From Lentzea xinjiangensis (GTDB lineage Bacteria; Actinomycetota; Actinomycetes; Mycobacteriales; Pseudonocardiaceae): a stretch of DNA of 64,000 nucleotides. This document shows, in pieces, positions 27,797 through 37,100 of the stretch. The stretch's first letter is position 1; the number at the start of each line of letters is the position of its first letter. The notes under the pieces are model-generated. The model was not told the DNA's origin. It ran no database searches and saw only the letters and a list, made by a program, of their open reading frames with translations. The position numbers and the translations under genes were made by a program. The stretch covers positions 310,001 to 374,000 of the forward strand of contig NZ_FOFR01000002.1 of the NCBI RefSeq assembly GCF_900110955.1, in the 5' to 3' direction.

Positions 27797-28717
27797 TCAG
27801 GAGGGCCAAAAACGCCGCCAGTCCTCAGCCGCGAGCGAACCCAGGCCTTCGGCCCGCGCCTTCGCCTCGGCGAGGCGGACATTCGCGGCGAACCGGCGGC
27901 ACACCTGGCGCAGCTCCGTCTCCGGGTCCTCGCCCGCCAGCTTGGCCAGCGCCGTCACGGCGAACAACGTCGTTCCCGGGTCGTCGCCCTCCGGCAGCAG
28001 GTCGACGGGGAAACCCGCCCGTGCGGTGCGCTGGACCAGCTTCGCGGCCAGCGCGACGGCCGGCTGGCCGAGCGCGACGCCGTCCACACTGGACTCGCGC
28101 CGCTTCTCGGCCTGCTTGAGCTCCTCCCACCGGTGCTCCTGCGAGGTCGCGTCGTGCACCGCCGGGTCGTGGCCCTCGAAGACGTGCGGGTGCCGGCCGA
28201 CGAGCTTCGCGACCAGGCCGGTCGCCACCTCGTCGACGTCGAACGGGTCGTCCGCGTCCTCGGCCGCGACCCGAGCGTGGAACAGCACCTGGAGCAGGAC
28301 GTCGCCCAGCTCCTCGCGCATCGCCGCGCGGTCGCCGTCCTCGATGGCCTCCAGCAGCTCGAAGGTCTCCTCGACCAGGTACTGCCGCAACGACTCGTGG
28401 TCCTGCTCCGCGTCCCACGGGCACCCGCCCGGCGACCGCAGCCGGTGCATCACGGCGGCGGCGTCGAGCAGCGCGGCGCCCATCGGCTCGGGCGTCGTGA
28501 TCACCCGCGCGTCCGGGTAGGCGTCCGGCGCGGTCGTGATCACCACCGCGCCGTCCTCGACGACGGCGGGCGCTGGCCCGTCGACGCCGAACGCGGCCCA
28601 GGACTCCGCGGCGACGCCCTCACCCGCGTAGACGGCCTTGGCCGTGCGCAACGCGGGCAGGGCGGCGGCGGGCAGGACTCCGCCGAGCCGCTCGCTGGGG
28701 ACGACGACGGTGATCAA
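27797..28717 (-). CDS. mazG: Nucleoside triphosphate pyrophosphohydrolase MazG
   Basis: A 306-residue MazG family protein. The all-alpha NTP pyrophosphatase motif is visible as VEETFELLEAIEDGD and REELGDVLLQVLFHA (the ExxE12-28ExxD pattern), preceded by LRSPGGCPWDAEQDHESLRQ and followed by RHPHVFEG and WEELKQAEK. It hydrolyses NTPs, including oxidised or alarmone nucleotides, to NMP and PPi. About 100 extra N-terminal residues are typical of the actinobacterial form (Rv1021). The TTG 28717 start overlaps the TGA of the lipoprotein gene upstream. Confidence 0.92.
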   Translation of the reverse strand: MITVVVPSERLGGVLPAAALPALRTAKAVYAGEGVAAESWAAFGVDGPAPAVVEDGAVVITTAPDAYPDARVITTPEPMGAALLDAAAVMHRLRSPGGCPWDAEQDHESLRQYLVEETFELLEAIEDGDRAAMREELGDVLLQVLFHARVAAEDADDPFDVDEVATGLVAKLVGRHPHVFEGHDPAVHDATSQEHRWEELKQAEKRRESSVDGVALGQPAVALAAKLVQRTARAGFPVDLLPEGDDPGTTLFAVTALAKLAGEDPETELRQVCRRFAANVRLAEAKARAEGLGSLAAEDWRRFWPS

Positions 28718-29655
28718 GACTTGTTCTTGGTCGAGGCCACGCCGACGAACCCGGCCTTCTCGCCGTCGACGGCGACGACGGTCGCGTCGGTCGGGTCCCA
28801 CACGCCGTAGCGGGGGTTGACCTCGATCGGCAGGTCGGCGGCCAGGTACTGCGCGATCCGCAGGCCGAACGCGGCGAGCAGGCGCGGGTCGATGCGCTCG
28901 GCCAGGTCGTCCTCACCCGGCGTCGGCGAGACGGTGTTGCGCTCCTTGACCAGCGCGACCATCCAGCTCGACTGCTGCTCGTCGGCGGGGAACGCGACGA
29001 CGGTGCCGGGCTTCACGCCCCACAGCATCGTGTGCACCAGCGACGGGTTCTCGGTGACGCGGACCTTCTGGTTCGCCGCCGACGCCTGCTGGCCGCCGGT
29101 GGTGCGCGGGGCCTCCTGCACGAACCGCGCCATCTTCGCCGAGTCGGCCGCGACCTCCGCGGCCTTCTCCTTCGCCTCCTTCGGGTCCTTGACCTGGAAG
29201 AAGTCGATCACGACCTCGAGCGTGGAGAGGTTGCGGCGGGCGAGCTCACCCATGACCAGCACGTCGCGCTGACGGCGGTGGATCGTGGTGGCGTCCTGCT
29301 CGCTCTGCTTGGAGGCCTCCTCCGGCCCGCCCTTCTCCTGCACCGCGTCGTACACCTTGGTCTCGTCGACCGTGATGTTCTCGCGCTGCGCGGCGTGGTC
29401 GGCGATCCGGTGGGTGATCTCGTCGGCCAGCACCAGCCGCGAGACCTGGTCGAGCTTGCCCTGGCCCTGCATCTGCTGGGCCGCGGGCTCCTTCTTGAGC
29501 ACCGTGACGGTGCGGTCCTGGACGGTCTCCAGGTCGATCGCCTGACCACCGACGATCGCGGCCGAACCGGCCTTGGCAGGCCCGGTGCCGCATCCGGTGA
29601 CCAGGAGGGTCACGGCAACACCGACCAGCGAGAAACGCTTCAGAACAGTGCTCAC
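28714..29655 (-). CDS. SurA-like lipoprotein (SurA N-terminal domain)
   Basis: A 313-residue lipoprotein with signal peptide MSTVLKRFSLVGVAVTLL and lipobox LVTGC. The mature part resembles the chaperone domain of SurA: VGGQAIDLETVQDR near the start, then long helices (KLDQVSRLVLADEITHRIAD). I do not see a parvulin isomerase domain, so it is probably a chaperone-type relative only. The place between mfd and mazG is common in actinomycetes. GTG 29655 is the start. Its stop overlaps the mazG start, so the two are coupled. Confidence 0.8.
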   Translation of the reverse strand: MSTVLKRFSLVGVAVTLLVTGCGTGPAKAGSAAIVGGQAIDLETVQDRTVTVLKKEPAAQQMQGQGKLDQVSRLVLADEITHRIADHAAQRENITVDETKVYDAVQEKGGPEEASKQSEQDATTIHRRQRDVLVMGELARRNLSTLEVVIDFFQVKDPKEAKEKAAEVAADSAKMARFVQEAPRTTGGQQASAANQKVRVTENPSLVHTMLWGVKPGTVVAFPADEQQSSWMVALVKERNTVSPTPGEDDLAERIDPRLLAAFGLRIAQYLAADLPIEVNPRYGVWDPTDATVVAVDGEKAGFVGVASTKNKS

Positions 29656-29669
29656 GAGGATCTACCCTC

Positions 29670-32600
29670 TCACGCCGTGGTGACTCCGGTCACGGGAGTC
29701 CCCGCCACCGAGTCGAGGAACGCGGCGCACCAGTCCAGCAGCTCCTGGTCACGTAGCTGCGGTGCACCCATTCGGCCGCCCGCCGCTCCCTCGGTCGGCC
29801 TCGGCACCGTGATCGTGCCCACGGCCTGCTTGTAGACGGCCTTCGGGAACAGGCGCCTCAGCCTGACGAGCTGGGAGTCGCGCAGCTCCAGCTTCGCGAA
29901 CCGCACGTTCTGGCCCATGGCGATCACCTCGGCGACCCCGTGGCGGCGGCAGGCGTGCCGCAGCCTGGCCACGCCGAGCAGGCGCTCGACCGGCTCCGGC
30001 GGCGTGCCGTAGCGGTCCTTGAGCTCCTCCCAGACGGAGGCGAGCGCGGCCTCGTCCGAGGCCGCGGCGATCTTGCGGTAGGCCTCCAGCCGGAGCCGCT
30101 CGCCCGGCACGTACTCGTGCGGGATGTGCGCGTCGACGGGGAGGTCGACGCGGACCTCGGCGAGCTCCTCCTCCTCGGCGCCCCCGTCGGCTCCCGCGTG
30201 CTTGCGGAACGCCTCGACGGCCTCGCCGACCAGGCGCACGTAGAGGTCGAAGCCGACGCCCGCGATGTGCCCGGACTGCTCGGCGCCGAGGATGTTGCCG
30301 GCGCCGCGGATCTCCAGGTCCTTCATCGCGACGGCCATGCCGGCGCCCAGCTCGGTGTTCTGCGCGATCGTCGCGAGCCGGTCGTGCGCGTGCTCGGTCA
30401 GCGGCGTCTCGGCCGGGTACAGGAAGTAGGCGTACCCGCGTTCGCGGCCGCGGCCGACCCGGCCGCGGAGCTGGTGGAGCTGGGCGAGGCCGAGCAGGTC
30501 GCCGCGCTCGACGATCAGCGTGTTGGCGTTGGAGATGTCGAGGCCGGTCTCGACGATCGTGGTGCAGACGAGCACGTCGTACTCGCGTTCCCAGAACCCC
30601 TGGATGAGGTGTTCGAGCTTGTCCTCGTTCATCTGGCCGTGGCCGGTCACGACGCGGGCCTCCGGCACCAGCTCGCGGATGCGCTTCGCGGCTTTCTCGA
30701 TCGTCGAGACCCGGTTGTGCACGTAGAACACCTGGCCGTCGCGCAGCAGCTCGCGGCGGATCGCGGCGGCGACCTGCTTGTCGTCGTACGCGCCGACGTA
30801 GGTGAGGATCGGGTGCCGTTCCTCGGGCGGGGTCAGGATCGTCGACATCTCGCGGATGCCGGCGAGCGACATCTCCAGCGTGCGCGGGATCGGCGTCGCG
30901 GACATCGTCAGCACGTCGACGTGCGTGCGCAGCGCCTTGATGTGCTCCTTGTGCTCCACGCCGAACCGCTGCTCCTCGTCGACGATCACGAGGCCGAGGT
31001 CCTTGTACCGCACGGACTTCTGCAACAGCCGGTGCGTGCCGATGACGATGTCGACCTCGCCGTCCGCGAGCCCGGCGACCACCTGCTCGGACTCGGCGGG
31101 ATCGGTGAACCTGCTGAGCCCCTTGACGTTCACCGGGAACTGCCGCATGCGCTCGGAGAACGTGTTGAGGTGCTGCTGGGCGAGCAGCGTCGTCGGCACC
31201 AGCACGGCGACCTGCTTGCCGTCCTGCACCGCCTTGAACGCGGCGCGGACCGCGATCTCCGTCTTGCCGTAGCCGACGTCACCGCAGATGACGCGGTCCA
31301 TCGGCACGGACCGCTCCATGTCGGCCTTGACCTCGTCGATCGCGGCCATCTGGTCCTGCGTCTCGGTGAACGCGAACGCGTCCTCCAGCTCCCGCTGCCA
31401 GGGCGTGTCGCTCGCGAACGCGTGGCCGGGGGCGCTCTGCCGGGCCGCGTAGAGCTGCACCAGCTCGGCCGCGATCTGCTTGACCGCCTTGCGCGCCTTG
31501 GACTTCGTGTTCTTCCAGTCGCTGCCGCCGAGCTTGTTGAGCGTCGGCAGCTCGCCGCCGACGTACCGCGACACCTCGTCGAGCTGGTCGGTCGGGACGA
31601 ACAGCCGGTCCCCCGGCTGGCCGCGCTTGGACGACGCGTACTCGAGGACGAGGTACTCGCGGGTGGCCCCGGCGACGGTGCGCTGGACCATCTCCACGTA
31701 CTTGCCGATGCCGTGCTGCTCGTGCACCACGAAGTCGCCGGCCTTGAGCGCCAGCGGGTCGACCGCGTTGCGCCGCTTGGACGGCATCCGGCGCATGTCC
31801 TTGGTGGACGTTCCACCGCGGCCACCGGTCAGGTCGGTCTCGGTGAGCACGACCAGCGCGAGGTCCGGCAGCACGAAGCCGTCCTCGAGAGCACCGCGCA
31901 CGACCGTGACGGTGCTCGCCTTCGGCGCCGCGTCGAGGGAGTCGACGCAGACCGCGGAGACGTCGGCTTCCTTCAACCGCTCCACGGCCCGCTGCGCGGT
32001 ACCGGCGCCGGGCACGACCAGCACGGCCGCGCCGCCGGTCGCGGTGTGCGTCTTGAGGTCCGCGAACGCCCGCTCGACGTCGCCCTGGTAGGCCTCGACG
32101 GGCTTGACGTCGAGGTGCACCACGTCCGGCGCGTCGGTGGTGAGCTGGCTGAGCGTCCACCAGGGACGGTCGCTGCCCTTCGCGTGCCCGGCGATCTCGC
32201 CGAGGCCCTGGTAGGCGCTGCGCCCGAGGTCGATCGGCGCCTTGCCGCCCGACGCGGCGGCCATCCAGGACGCCTCGAGGAACTCCTGGCCCGTGCGCAC
32301 CAGGTCGGCCGCGCGGGCCCGGATCTTCTCCGGGTCGTTGAGCAGGACGTGCGTGCCGCGCGGCACGACGTCGGTGAGGAGCTGGAGCTCGCCGGGGCAC
32401 AGCGCCGGGATGAGCGCCTCCATGCCCTCGACCGCGATGCCGTTGGAGATCTTCTCCAGCATCTCCGCGAGGTGCGCGTCGGACGGGTGCTCCTGCGCGA
32501 GCTCGGCCGCGCGCCGCTTGACGTCCCCGGTCAGCAGCAGCTCGCGGCACGGCGGCGCGACGAAGCCCGTGACCTCCTCCGGCAGCGACCGCTGGTCCTG

Positions 32601-33224
32601 CACGGAGAACGGCCGGATCTCGCTGACCTCGTCGCCCCAGAACTCGACGCGGAACGGGTGCTCCGCCGTCGGCGGGAAGATGTCGAGGATGCCGCCGCGG
32701 GTGGCGTACTCGCCGCGCTTCTCGACCATGTCGACGCGGGTGTAGGCGTTCTCGGCCAGGCGCACGACCAGCTCGGCGAAGTCCTGCTCCTCGCCGACCA
32801 CCAGGTGCACGGGCTTGAGCTCGCCCAGGTCGGGCGCCATCGGCTGGATGAGGCTGCGGACCGTCGTGACGAGGACCCTGATCGGCTCGCCCTCGGGGTG
32901 CTTGAGCCTGCGCAGCACCTGAAGGCGCGCGCCGACCGTGTCCGCGCGCGGCGACAGCCGTTCGTGCGGCAGCGTCTCCCAGCTCGGGAAGAACGCCACC
33001 TTGTCCGGCCCGACGAGGTCCTTCAGGACGTTGGTCAGCTCTTCGGCCTCGCGCCCGGTGGCCGTGACGGCGAGGACGGGCCTGACCGTGGACAGGGCCG
33101 CGGCGACGAGCGGGCGGGCGGCCAGCGGGCCGTCGAGCGCCAGCTCGGGAACACCGGCGGAGTCGATCAACGTGCGGAGGGCTTTGTCGGGCAGGACACC
33201 ATCGAGCAGGCCGAGCAACGGCAT
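29670..33224 (-). CDS. mfd: Transcription-repair coupling factor Mfd
   Basis: A 1184-residue Mfd. The order is a UvrB-like N-terminal module ([20 protein letters not shown]), an RNA-polymerase interaction domain (about residues 480-570, [17 protein letters not shown]), and the superfamily 2 translocase with Walker [44 protein letters not shown] and motif [20 protein letters not shown]-terminal TRCF domain follows. It removes stalled RNA polymerase at lesions and recruits UvrA. The start is ATG 33224 with GAGG eight bases upstream; the reading frame extends further but has no better start. Confidence 0.97.
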   Translation of the reverse strand: MPLLGLLDGVLPDKALRTLIDSAGVPELALDGPLAARPLVAAALSTVRPVLAVTATGREAEELTNVLKDLVGPDKVAFFPSWETLPHERLSPRADTVGARLQVLRRLKHPEGEPIRVLVTTVRSLIQPMAPDLGELKPVHLVVGEEQDFAELVVRLAENAYTRVDMVEKRGEYATRGGILDIFPPTAEHPFRVEFWGDEVSEIRPFSVQDQRSLPEEVTGFVAPPCRELLLTGDVKRRAAELAQEHPSDAHLAEMLEKISNGIAVEGMEALIPALCPGELQLLTDVVPRGTHVLLNDPEKIRARAADLVRTGQEFLEASWMAAASGGKAPIDLGRSAYQGLGEIAGHAKGSDRPWWTLSQLTTDAPDVVHLDVKPVEAYQGDVERAFADLKTHTATGGAAVLVVPGAGTAQRAVERLKEADVSAVCVDSLDAAPKASTVTVVRGALEDGFVLPDLALVVLTETDLTGGRGGTSTKDMRRMPSKRRNAVDPLALKAGDFVVHEQHGIGKYVEMVQRTVAGATREYLVLEYASSKRGQPGDRLFVPTDQLDEVSRYVGGELPTLNKLGGSDWKNTKSKARKAVKQIAAELVQLYAARQSAPGHAFASDTPWQRELEDAFAFTETQDQMAAIDEVKADMERSVPMDRVICGDVGYGKTEIAVRAAFKAVQDGKQVAVLVPTTLLAQQHLNTFSERMRQFPVNVKGLSRFTDPAESEQVVAGLADGEVDIVIGTHRLLQKSVRYKDLGLVIVDEEQRFGVEHKEHIKALRTHVDVLTMSATPIPRTLEMSLAGIREMSTILTPPEERHPILTYVGAYDDKQVAAAIRRELLRDGQVFYVHNRVSTIEKAAKRIRELVPEARVVTGHGQMNEDKLEHLIQGFWEREYDVLVCTTIVETGLDISNANTLIVERGDLLGLAQLHQLRGRVGRGRERGYAYFLYPAETPLTEHAHDRLATIAQNTELGAGMAVAMKDLEIRGAGNILGAEQSGHIAGVGFDLYVRLVGEAVEAFRKHAGADGGAEEEELAEVRVDLPVDAHIPHEYVPGERLRLEAYRKIAAASDEAALASVWEELKDRYGTPPEPVERLLGVARLRHACRRHGVAEVIAMGQNVRFAKLELRDSQLVRLRRLFPKAVYKQAVGTITVPRPTEGAAGGRMGAPQLRDQELLDWCAAFLDSVAGTPVTGVTTA

Positions 33225-33413
33225 GGGGGAAACCTCGTCGAGTGGGAAGTGCCAGACAGACCCCTGCCTGGGACGAGGGGTCTCACCACCCACCTTAACC
33301 CGTTCCGCCGCCCCTCATCGGGTGATCCGGCCGCCGGGGGGAACGCGAGCCGCAGCACCGCCCACGGCGAAAACGGGTGGATCCGGCGGAGGCAGGGCGG
33401 TCACCCTGTCCGC

Positions 33414-33947
33414 GTGGGGACAAGAGAGATCAGGGCTGACTACGACGATCAGTCCATCGTGGTCTACCAGGCGTACTCGCCGGCGATCGCCGATCCGGCC
33501 GTGGCGGCGCAACGGTTCGTGCCGCCGTTCAAGATGGAGCGGATGACGTGGATCAAGCCGTCGTTCCTCTGGATGATGTACCGCTGCGGTTACGCCCGGA
33601 AGGAAGGCCAGGAGCGCGTGCTGGCCGTGCGGATCACACGGACGGGGTTCGACTGGGCGGTCGAACACGCCGTCGAAAGCAACATCAGGGGCAAGCCGCC
33701 GGTGCGCGTGCAGTGGGATCCCGAACGGGGCCTGCACCACGAGGCGTTGCCGCATCGGTCCATCCAGATCGGGCTGACGCGTGAGGCCGTGGAGATGTAC
33801 GTCAACGAGTGGACGATCGGCATCACCGACGTGACACCTCTCGCGCATGAAATTCAAGAGAAAGTGCGCGCACACGACCTCGAAGGGGCGCGTGCGCTGC
33901 TGCCCGTCGAACGGCCTTACGGAACCACCACGGCACAAAACGCATAG
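33414..33947 (+). CDS. DUF4291 domain protein
   Basis: A 177-residue protein of the DUF4291 family, recognised by IRADYDDQSIVVYQAYSP, ERMTWIKPSFLWMMYRCGYA, RVQWDPERGLHHEALPHRSI and QIGLTREAVEMYV. No biochemical role is established for the family. It starts at GTG 33414, divergent from mfd. Its stop is seven bases before the next gene, so a two-gene transcript is possible. Confidence 0.9.
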   Translation: MGTREIRADYDDQSIVVYQAYSPAIADPAVAAQRFVPPFKMERMTWIKPSFLWMMYRCGYARKEGQERVLAVRITRTGFDWAVEHAVESNIRGKPPVRVQWDPERGLHHEALPHRSIQIGLTREAVEMYVNEWTIGITDVTPLAHEIQEKVRAHDLEGARALLPVERPYGTTTAQNA

Positions 33948-33954
33948 TTGGGAC

Positions 33955-35064
33955 ATGCGCGCACTTGTTGCTGCAGGGCTGGTGCTGGTGGTCACGGCTT
34001 GTTCCTCGCCGGAACCCGGCGGCACCGCGCCGTCGAAGGCCCCCGCGCCGCGGGGCTTGAAGGTCGAGGAGGTCGCGGGCGGCTTCCAGCACGCCTGGGA
34101 CATCGGGTTCCGCCGGGACGGTTCGGTGCTCGTCACCGAACGCCCCGGGCGGATCAAGCTCGTCCGCGATGGCCGGGTCACGCCCGTGGACGTCGACCTG
34201 GGCGACGTGCAGGCCCGCGGCGAGGGCGGGCTGATGGGCCTGGTCATCCACCCGGACGACCAGCGGTTCACCGTCTGCTACAACACGGCGGACGACGTGC
34301 GGCTGGTGACGTTCCGCCTCGACGGCACCAAGGCGACGAAGGTCAAGGACCTCCTCACCGGGATGCCGTCCAACCAGAGCGGACGGCACTCGGGGTGCCG
34401 GCCCACGCTCGCGCCGGACGGGACGATGTACGTCGCCACCGGTGACATCGCGCAGGCCCGCAACCCGCAGGACCGCACCAGCCTCGGCGGCAAGGTGCTG
34501 CGGATCGACCCCGAGACCGGCGAGGGCGCGCAGGGCAACCCGTTCGCCTCGTCGGGCAACGCCAACGAGCGCCGGGTCTACAGCTACGGGCACCGCAACG
34601 TGCAGGGCGTGGTGTTCCGGCCGGACAGCGACCAGGTCTTCTCCGCCGAGCACGGGCCCGACGTCGACGACGAGGTCAACCTGCTGCGGGCCGGCGGCAA
34701 CTACGGCTGGGACCCGTCCAAGGGCGGGACGCAGAACCGGTACGACGAGGACGTGCCGATGACCGACCGGCAGCGGTTCCCGGACGCGGTGCCGGCGGTG
34801 TGGTCGTCCGGGTCGCCGACCGAGGCGATCTGCCAGGCGGCGTTCTGGAACGGCAAGCTCGCGATCACCGCCCTCAAGGGCTCGAAGCTGCTGCTGTTCA
34901 CCCTCGACGGCACCGGCCGGGTGCAGGACGTGAGCATCCCCGCGGAGCTCGACGACTCCTACGGGCGCCTGCGCGCCGCACGCACCGCACCGGACGGATC
35001 GCTGTACATCACCACGTCCAACGGCACGGACGACAAGCTCCTCAGGCTCACGGGAGGCGTCTGA
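33955..35064 (+). CDS. PQQ-dependent sugar dehydrogenase-like lipoprotein
   Basis: A 369-residue lipoprotein with the lipobox LVVTACSS and a six-bladed beta-propeller of the glucose/sorbosone dehydrogenase family. Family motifs are QHAWDIGFRRDGSVLVTERP, GEGGLMGLVIHP, RHSGCRPTLAPDGTMYV, YSYGHRNVQGVVF and EHGPDVDDEVNLLRAGGNYGW. Soluble homologues such as E. coli YliI bind PQQ and oxidise aldoses. Whether PQQ is made in this organism is unknown. The start is ATG 33955. Confidence 0.9.
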   Translation: MRALVAAGLVLVVTACSSPEPGGTAPSKAPAPRGLKVEEVAGGFQHAWDIGFRRDGSVLVTERPGRIKLVRDGRVTPVDVDLGDVQARGEGGLMGLVIHPDDQRFTVCYNTADDVRLVTFRLDGTKATKVKDLLTGMPSNQSGRHSGCRPTLAPDGTMYVATGDIAQARNPQDRTSLGGKVLRIDPETGEGAQGNPFASSGNANERRVYSYGHRNVQGVVFRPDSDQVFSAEHGPDVDDEVNLLRAGGNYGWDPSKGGTQNRYDEDVPMTDRQRFPDAVPAVWSSGSPTEAICQAAFWNGKLAITALKGSKLLLFTLDGTGRVQDVSIPAELDDSYGRLRAARTAPDGSLYITTSNGTDDKLLRLTGGV

Positions 35065-35343
35065 GGCCGCGGGGCCGGCCGCCCGCGTGGTCCGTTGCCA
35101 CACGAGCGCCACCTCCGCTGAGGGGGACCCGGCCGAGCCGGGAGAACCGCGTCGCCGGTTCGTTCGACCCCTCGACGGACGAACCGGAACTCGCGGGCTC
35201 CGAGCCGCTGTCCCGGCCCCCACCCTGGACATCGCTCCCGGGCACCCGCACCGTTTCACCGCACGGCTGATCTTGGGCGCGGCGCACAACCGCGGACGTA
35301 GTCATGTGTGCGTGGCGCACACGCGCTCACCGGGGCGCGCGGC
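35065..35343. other. Convergent intergenic region
   Basis: No gene is seen. The stretch separates the plus-strand sugar-dehydrogenase-like gene from the minus-strand tetR gene and contains the hairpin at 35155-35187. Confidence 0.5.
35155..35187. terminator. Bidirectional hairpin between convergent genes
   Basis: CCGGTTCGT (35155-35163) pairs with ACGAACCGG (35179-35187). Inside, TCGA (35164-35167) pairs with TCGA (35172-35175) around a CCCC loop, leaving a three-base bulge. It has no T-run, but sits between two converging genes, where a terminator is expected. Confidence 0.6.
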
Positions 35344-35958
35344 TCAGGAACGGGTGCGCAGCTTGGGCTTGTGGTCCATCGCCGAGAGGCCCTTCCAGGC
35401 CAGGTTGACCAGGTGCGCCGCCACCTCGTCCTTCTTCGGCTTGCGCGCTTCGAGCCACCACTGCCCGGTCAGCGCGACCATCCCGACCAGCGCCTGCGCG
35501 TACAGCGCGGCGAGCTTGCGGTCGTAGCCCTGCCGGGCGAAGTGCACGCCGAGGATGTGCTCGACCTGCGACGCGATGTCGTTCAGCAGTGACGAGAACG
35601 TGCCGGAGGACGAAGCGACGGGCGAGTCCCGCACGAGGATGCGGAACCCGTCCGTCGAGCCCTCGATGTAGTCGAGCAGCGCGCAGGCGGCGTGTTCCAG
35701 CAGCTCCCGAGGGTGGCTGCCGCCGTCCAGCGCTGTCACGATCTGATCCATCAAGCGCTGCATCTCACGGTCGACAACGACGGCGTATATGCCTTCCTTG
35801 CCACCGAAGTGCTCGTACACGACGGGCTTCGACACGCTCGCGCGCAGCGCGATCTCCTCGATCGAGGTCGCTTCGAAGCCCTTCTCGGCGAACAGGGCGC
35901 GGGAGACGTCCAGGAGCTGTTCTCTGCGTTCCTTGCCCGTCATCCTGACCCTGGCCAC
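35344..35958 (-). CDS. TetR family regulator
   Basis: A 204-residue repressor-type protein. The N-terminal TetR helix-turn-helix is clear: RALFAEKGFEATSIEEIALR, then SVSKPVVYEHFGGKEGIYAVV. The C-terminal ligand domain includes TGQWWLEARKPKKDEVAAHL. It follows the desaturase gene by 18 bases in the same direction and is probably cotranscribed. It is the best candidate to bind the duplicated operators at 36965-36996, so it probably senses an acyl-CoA or related lipid signal and controls its own operon. Confidence 0.9.
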   Translation of the reverse strand: MARVRMTGKERREQLLDVSRALFAEKGFEATSIEEIALRASVSKPVVYEHFGGKEGIYAVVVDREMQRLMDQIVTALDGGSHPRELLEHAACALLDYIEGSTDGFRILVRDSPVASSSGTFSSLLNDIASQVEHILGVHFARQGYDRKLAALYAQALVGMVALTGQWWLEARKPKKDEVAAHLVNLAWKGLSAMDHKPKLRTRS

Positions 35959-35976
35959 CGAATCAGCCTACGCAGG

Positions 35977-36918
35977 TCACTTCCGGACGCTGATCCTGGC
36001 CAGGCGCTGCTCGCTCGGCCAGCGCACGTTCCACGCCCAGCCGAGCTTCTCGAACAGCCAGATCAGGCGGGCGGAGGTGTCGATCTGGCCGCGCTTCACG
36101 CCGTGCCGAGCGGAGGTCGGGTCGGCGTGGTGCAGGTTGTGCCACGACTCGCCGAACGACAGGATCGCGAGCGCCCAGACGTTGGCCGAACGGTCCCGCG
36201 CGGCGAACGGCCGGTCGCCGACCATGTGGCAGATCGAGTTGACCGACCACGTGACGTGGTGCAGGAACGCGACGCGGACGAGGCCCGCCCAGAAGAACGC
36301 GGTCAGGCCGCCCCAGAACGACCACGTGAGCAGACCGCCGAGGACGCCCGGCGCGGCCAGCGAGATCGTCGTCCACAGCACGAAGTGCTTGTCGACCCAG
36401 ACGATGTCCTTGTCGGCCAGCAGGTCGGGGGCGAAGCGCTTGTGGTTGGTCTTGTCGCGGTCGAACAGCCAGCCCATGTGCGCGTGCCAGAAGCCCTTGG
36501 CGAGCGCCGCGGGACCGGTGCCGAACAGCCACGGCGAGTGCGGGTCGCCCTCGCGGTCCGAGAACGCGTGGTGGCGGCGGTGGTCGGCGACCCAGTCGAT
36601 GACCGGGCCCTGCAACGCCATCGAGCCCGCGATGGCGAGACCGATCTTCAGCGCGCGGTTGGCCTTGAACGAGCCGTGCGTGAAGAACCGGTGGTAGCCG
36701 ATCGTCACGCCGAGGCCCGAGAGGTAGTAGAAGGCGACGAAAAGGGCCACGTCGACCCAGCCCAGGCCCCATCCCCACGCGAAGGGCACGGCGGCGAGCA
36801 ACGCGAGGAAGGGAACGATGACGAACACGTACACGCCGAGCTGCTCGGCGTTGCTGCGTCGTCCGTCGAACAACGGCTTGGGGCCCTGGTCGGTGGACCG
36901 GTCCATCGTCGTGGTCAT
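35977..36918 (-). CDS. Membrane fatty-acid desaturase (delta-9 type)
   Basis: A 313-residue integral membrane desaturase with four predicted membrane helices. The three histidine boxes are HRFFTH (76-81), HRRHH (113-117) and HNLHH (260-264), which bind the di-iron centre. It introduces a cis double bond into acyl chains, using oxygen and an electron donor that is not encoded nearby. The next gene encodes a TetR regulator, and two matching operators lie 47-78 bases upstream of ATG 36918, so expression probably follows membrane-lipid demand. Confidence 0.93.
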   Translation of the reverse strand: MTTTMDRSTDQGPKPLFDGRRSNAEQLGVYVFVIVPFLALLAAVPFAWGWGLGWVDVALFVAFYYLSGLGVTIGYHRFFTHGSFKANRALKIGLAIAGSMALQGPVIDWVADHRRHHAFSDREGDPHSPWLFGTGPAALAKGFWHAHMGWLFDRDKTNHKRFAPDLLADKDIVWVDKHFVLWTTISLAAPGVLGGLLTWSFWGGLTAFFWAGLVRVAFLHHVTWSVNSICHMVGDRPFAARDRSANVWALAILSFGESWHNLHHADPTSARHGVKRGQIDTSARLIWLFEKLGWAWNVRWPSEQRLARISVRK

Positions 36919-36964
36919 GCAGGTACCTCTGAGGGGGTCGGAGGACGTCCGGAGGCGTGGAACC

Positions 36965-36996
36965 TACGGAACCGTAACTTACGGAAGCGTAAGTTA
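36965..36996. promoter_or_regulatory. Two TetR-type operators upstream of the desaturase operon
   Basis: TACGGAACCGTA (36965-36976) and TACGGAAGCGTA (36980-36991) differ at one position and are 15 bp apart. The second sits within a longer perfect inverted repeat, TAACTTACG and CGTAAGTTA around GAAG (36975-36996). The pair lies just upstream of the desaturase-tetR operon. Such near-palindromes are typical TetR binding sites. Confidence 0.75.
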
Positions 36997-37100
36997 GCTC
37001 GGCCCGCTCCGCCACACGCGACGTGGAAATCACGGCCAGTTCTCAGGTTGCCCGCGCTGTGTCGCCCGGCGTCCCGGGCGCGGCGCGGCATCATCGGGAG

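Noticed and set aside
24768-28520. 1250-codon plus-strand frame opposite the tricorn and mazG genes
   Set aside because: Composition is dominated by Arg, His, Val and Asp as expected for the antisense of GC-rich genes, and both opposite genes have full catalytic motifs.
29940-33413. Very long plus-strand open frame opposite mfd
   Set aside because: It is the mirror frame of a GC-rich gene. The product is His/Arg/Val-rich with no motifs, while the minus strand encodes a full Mfd. Only the last part, from GTG 33414, is a real gene.
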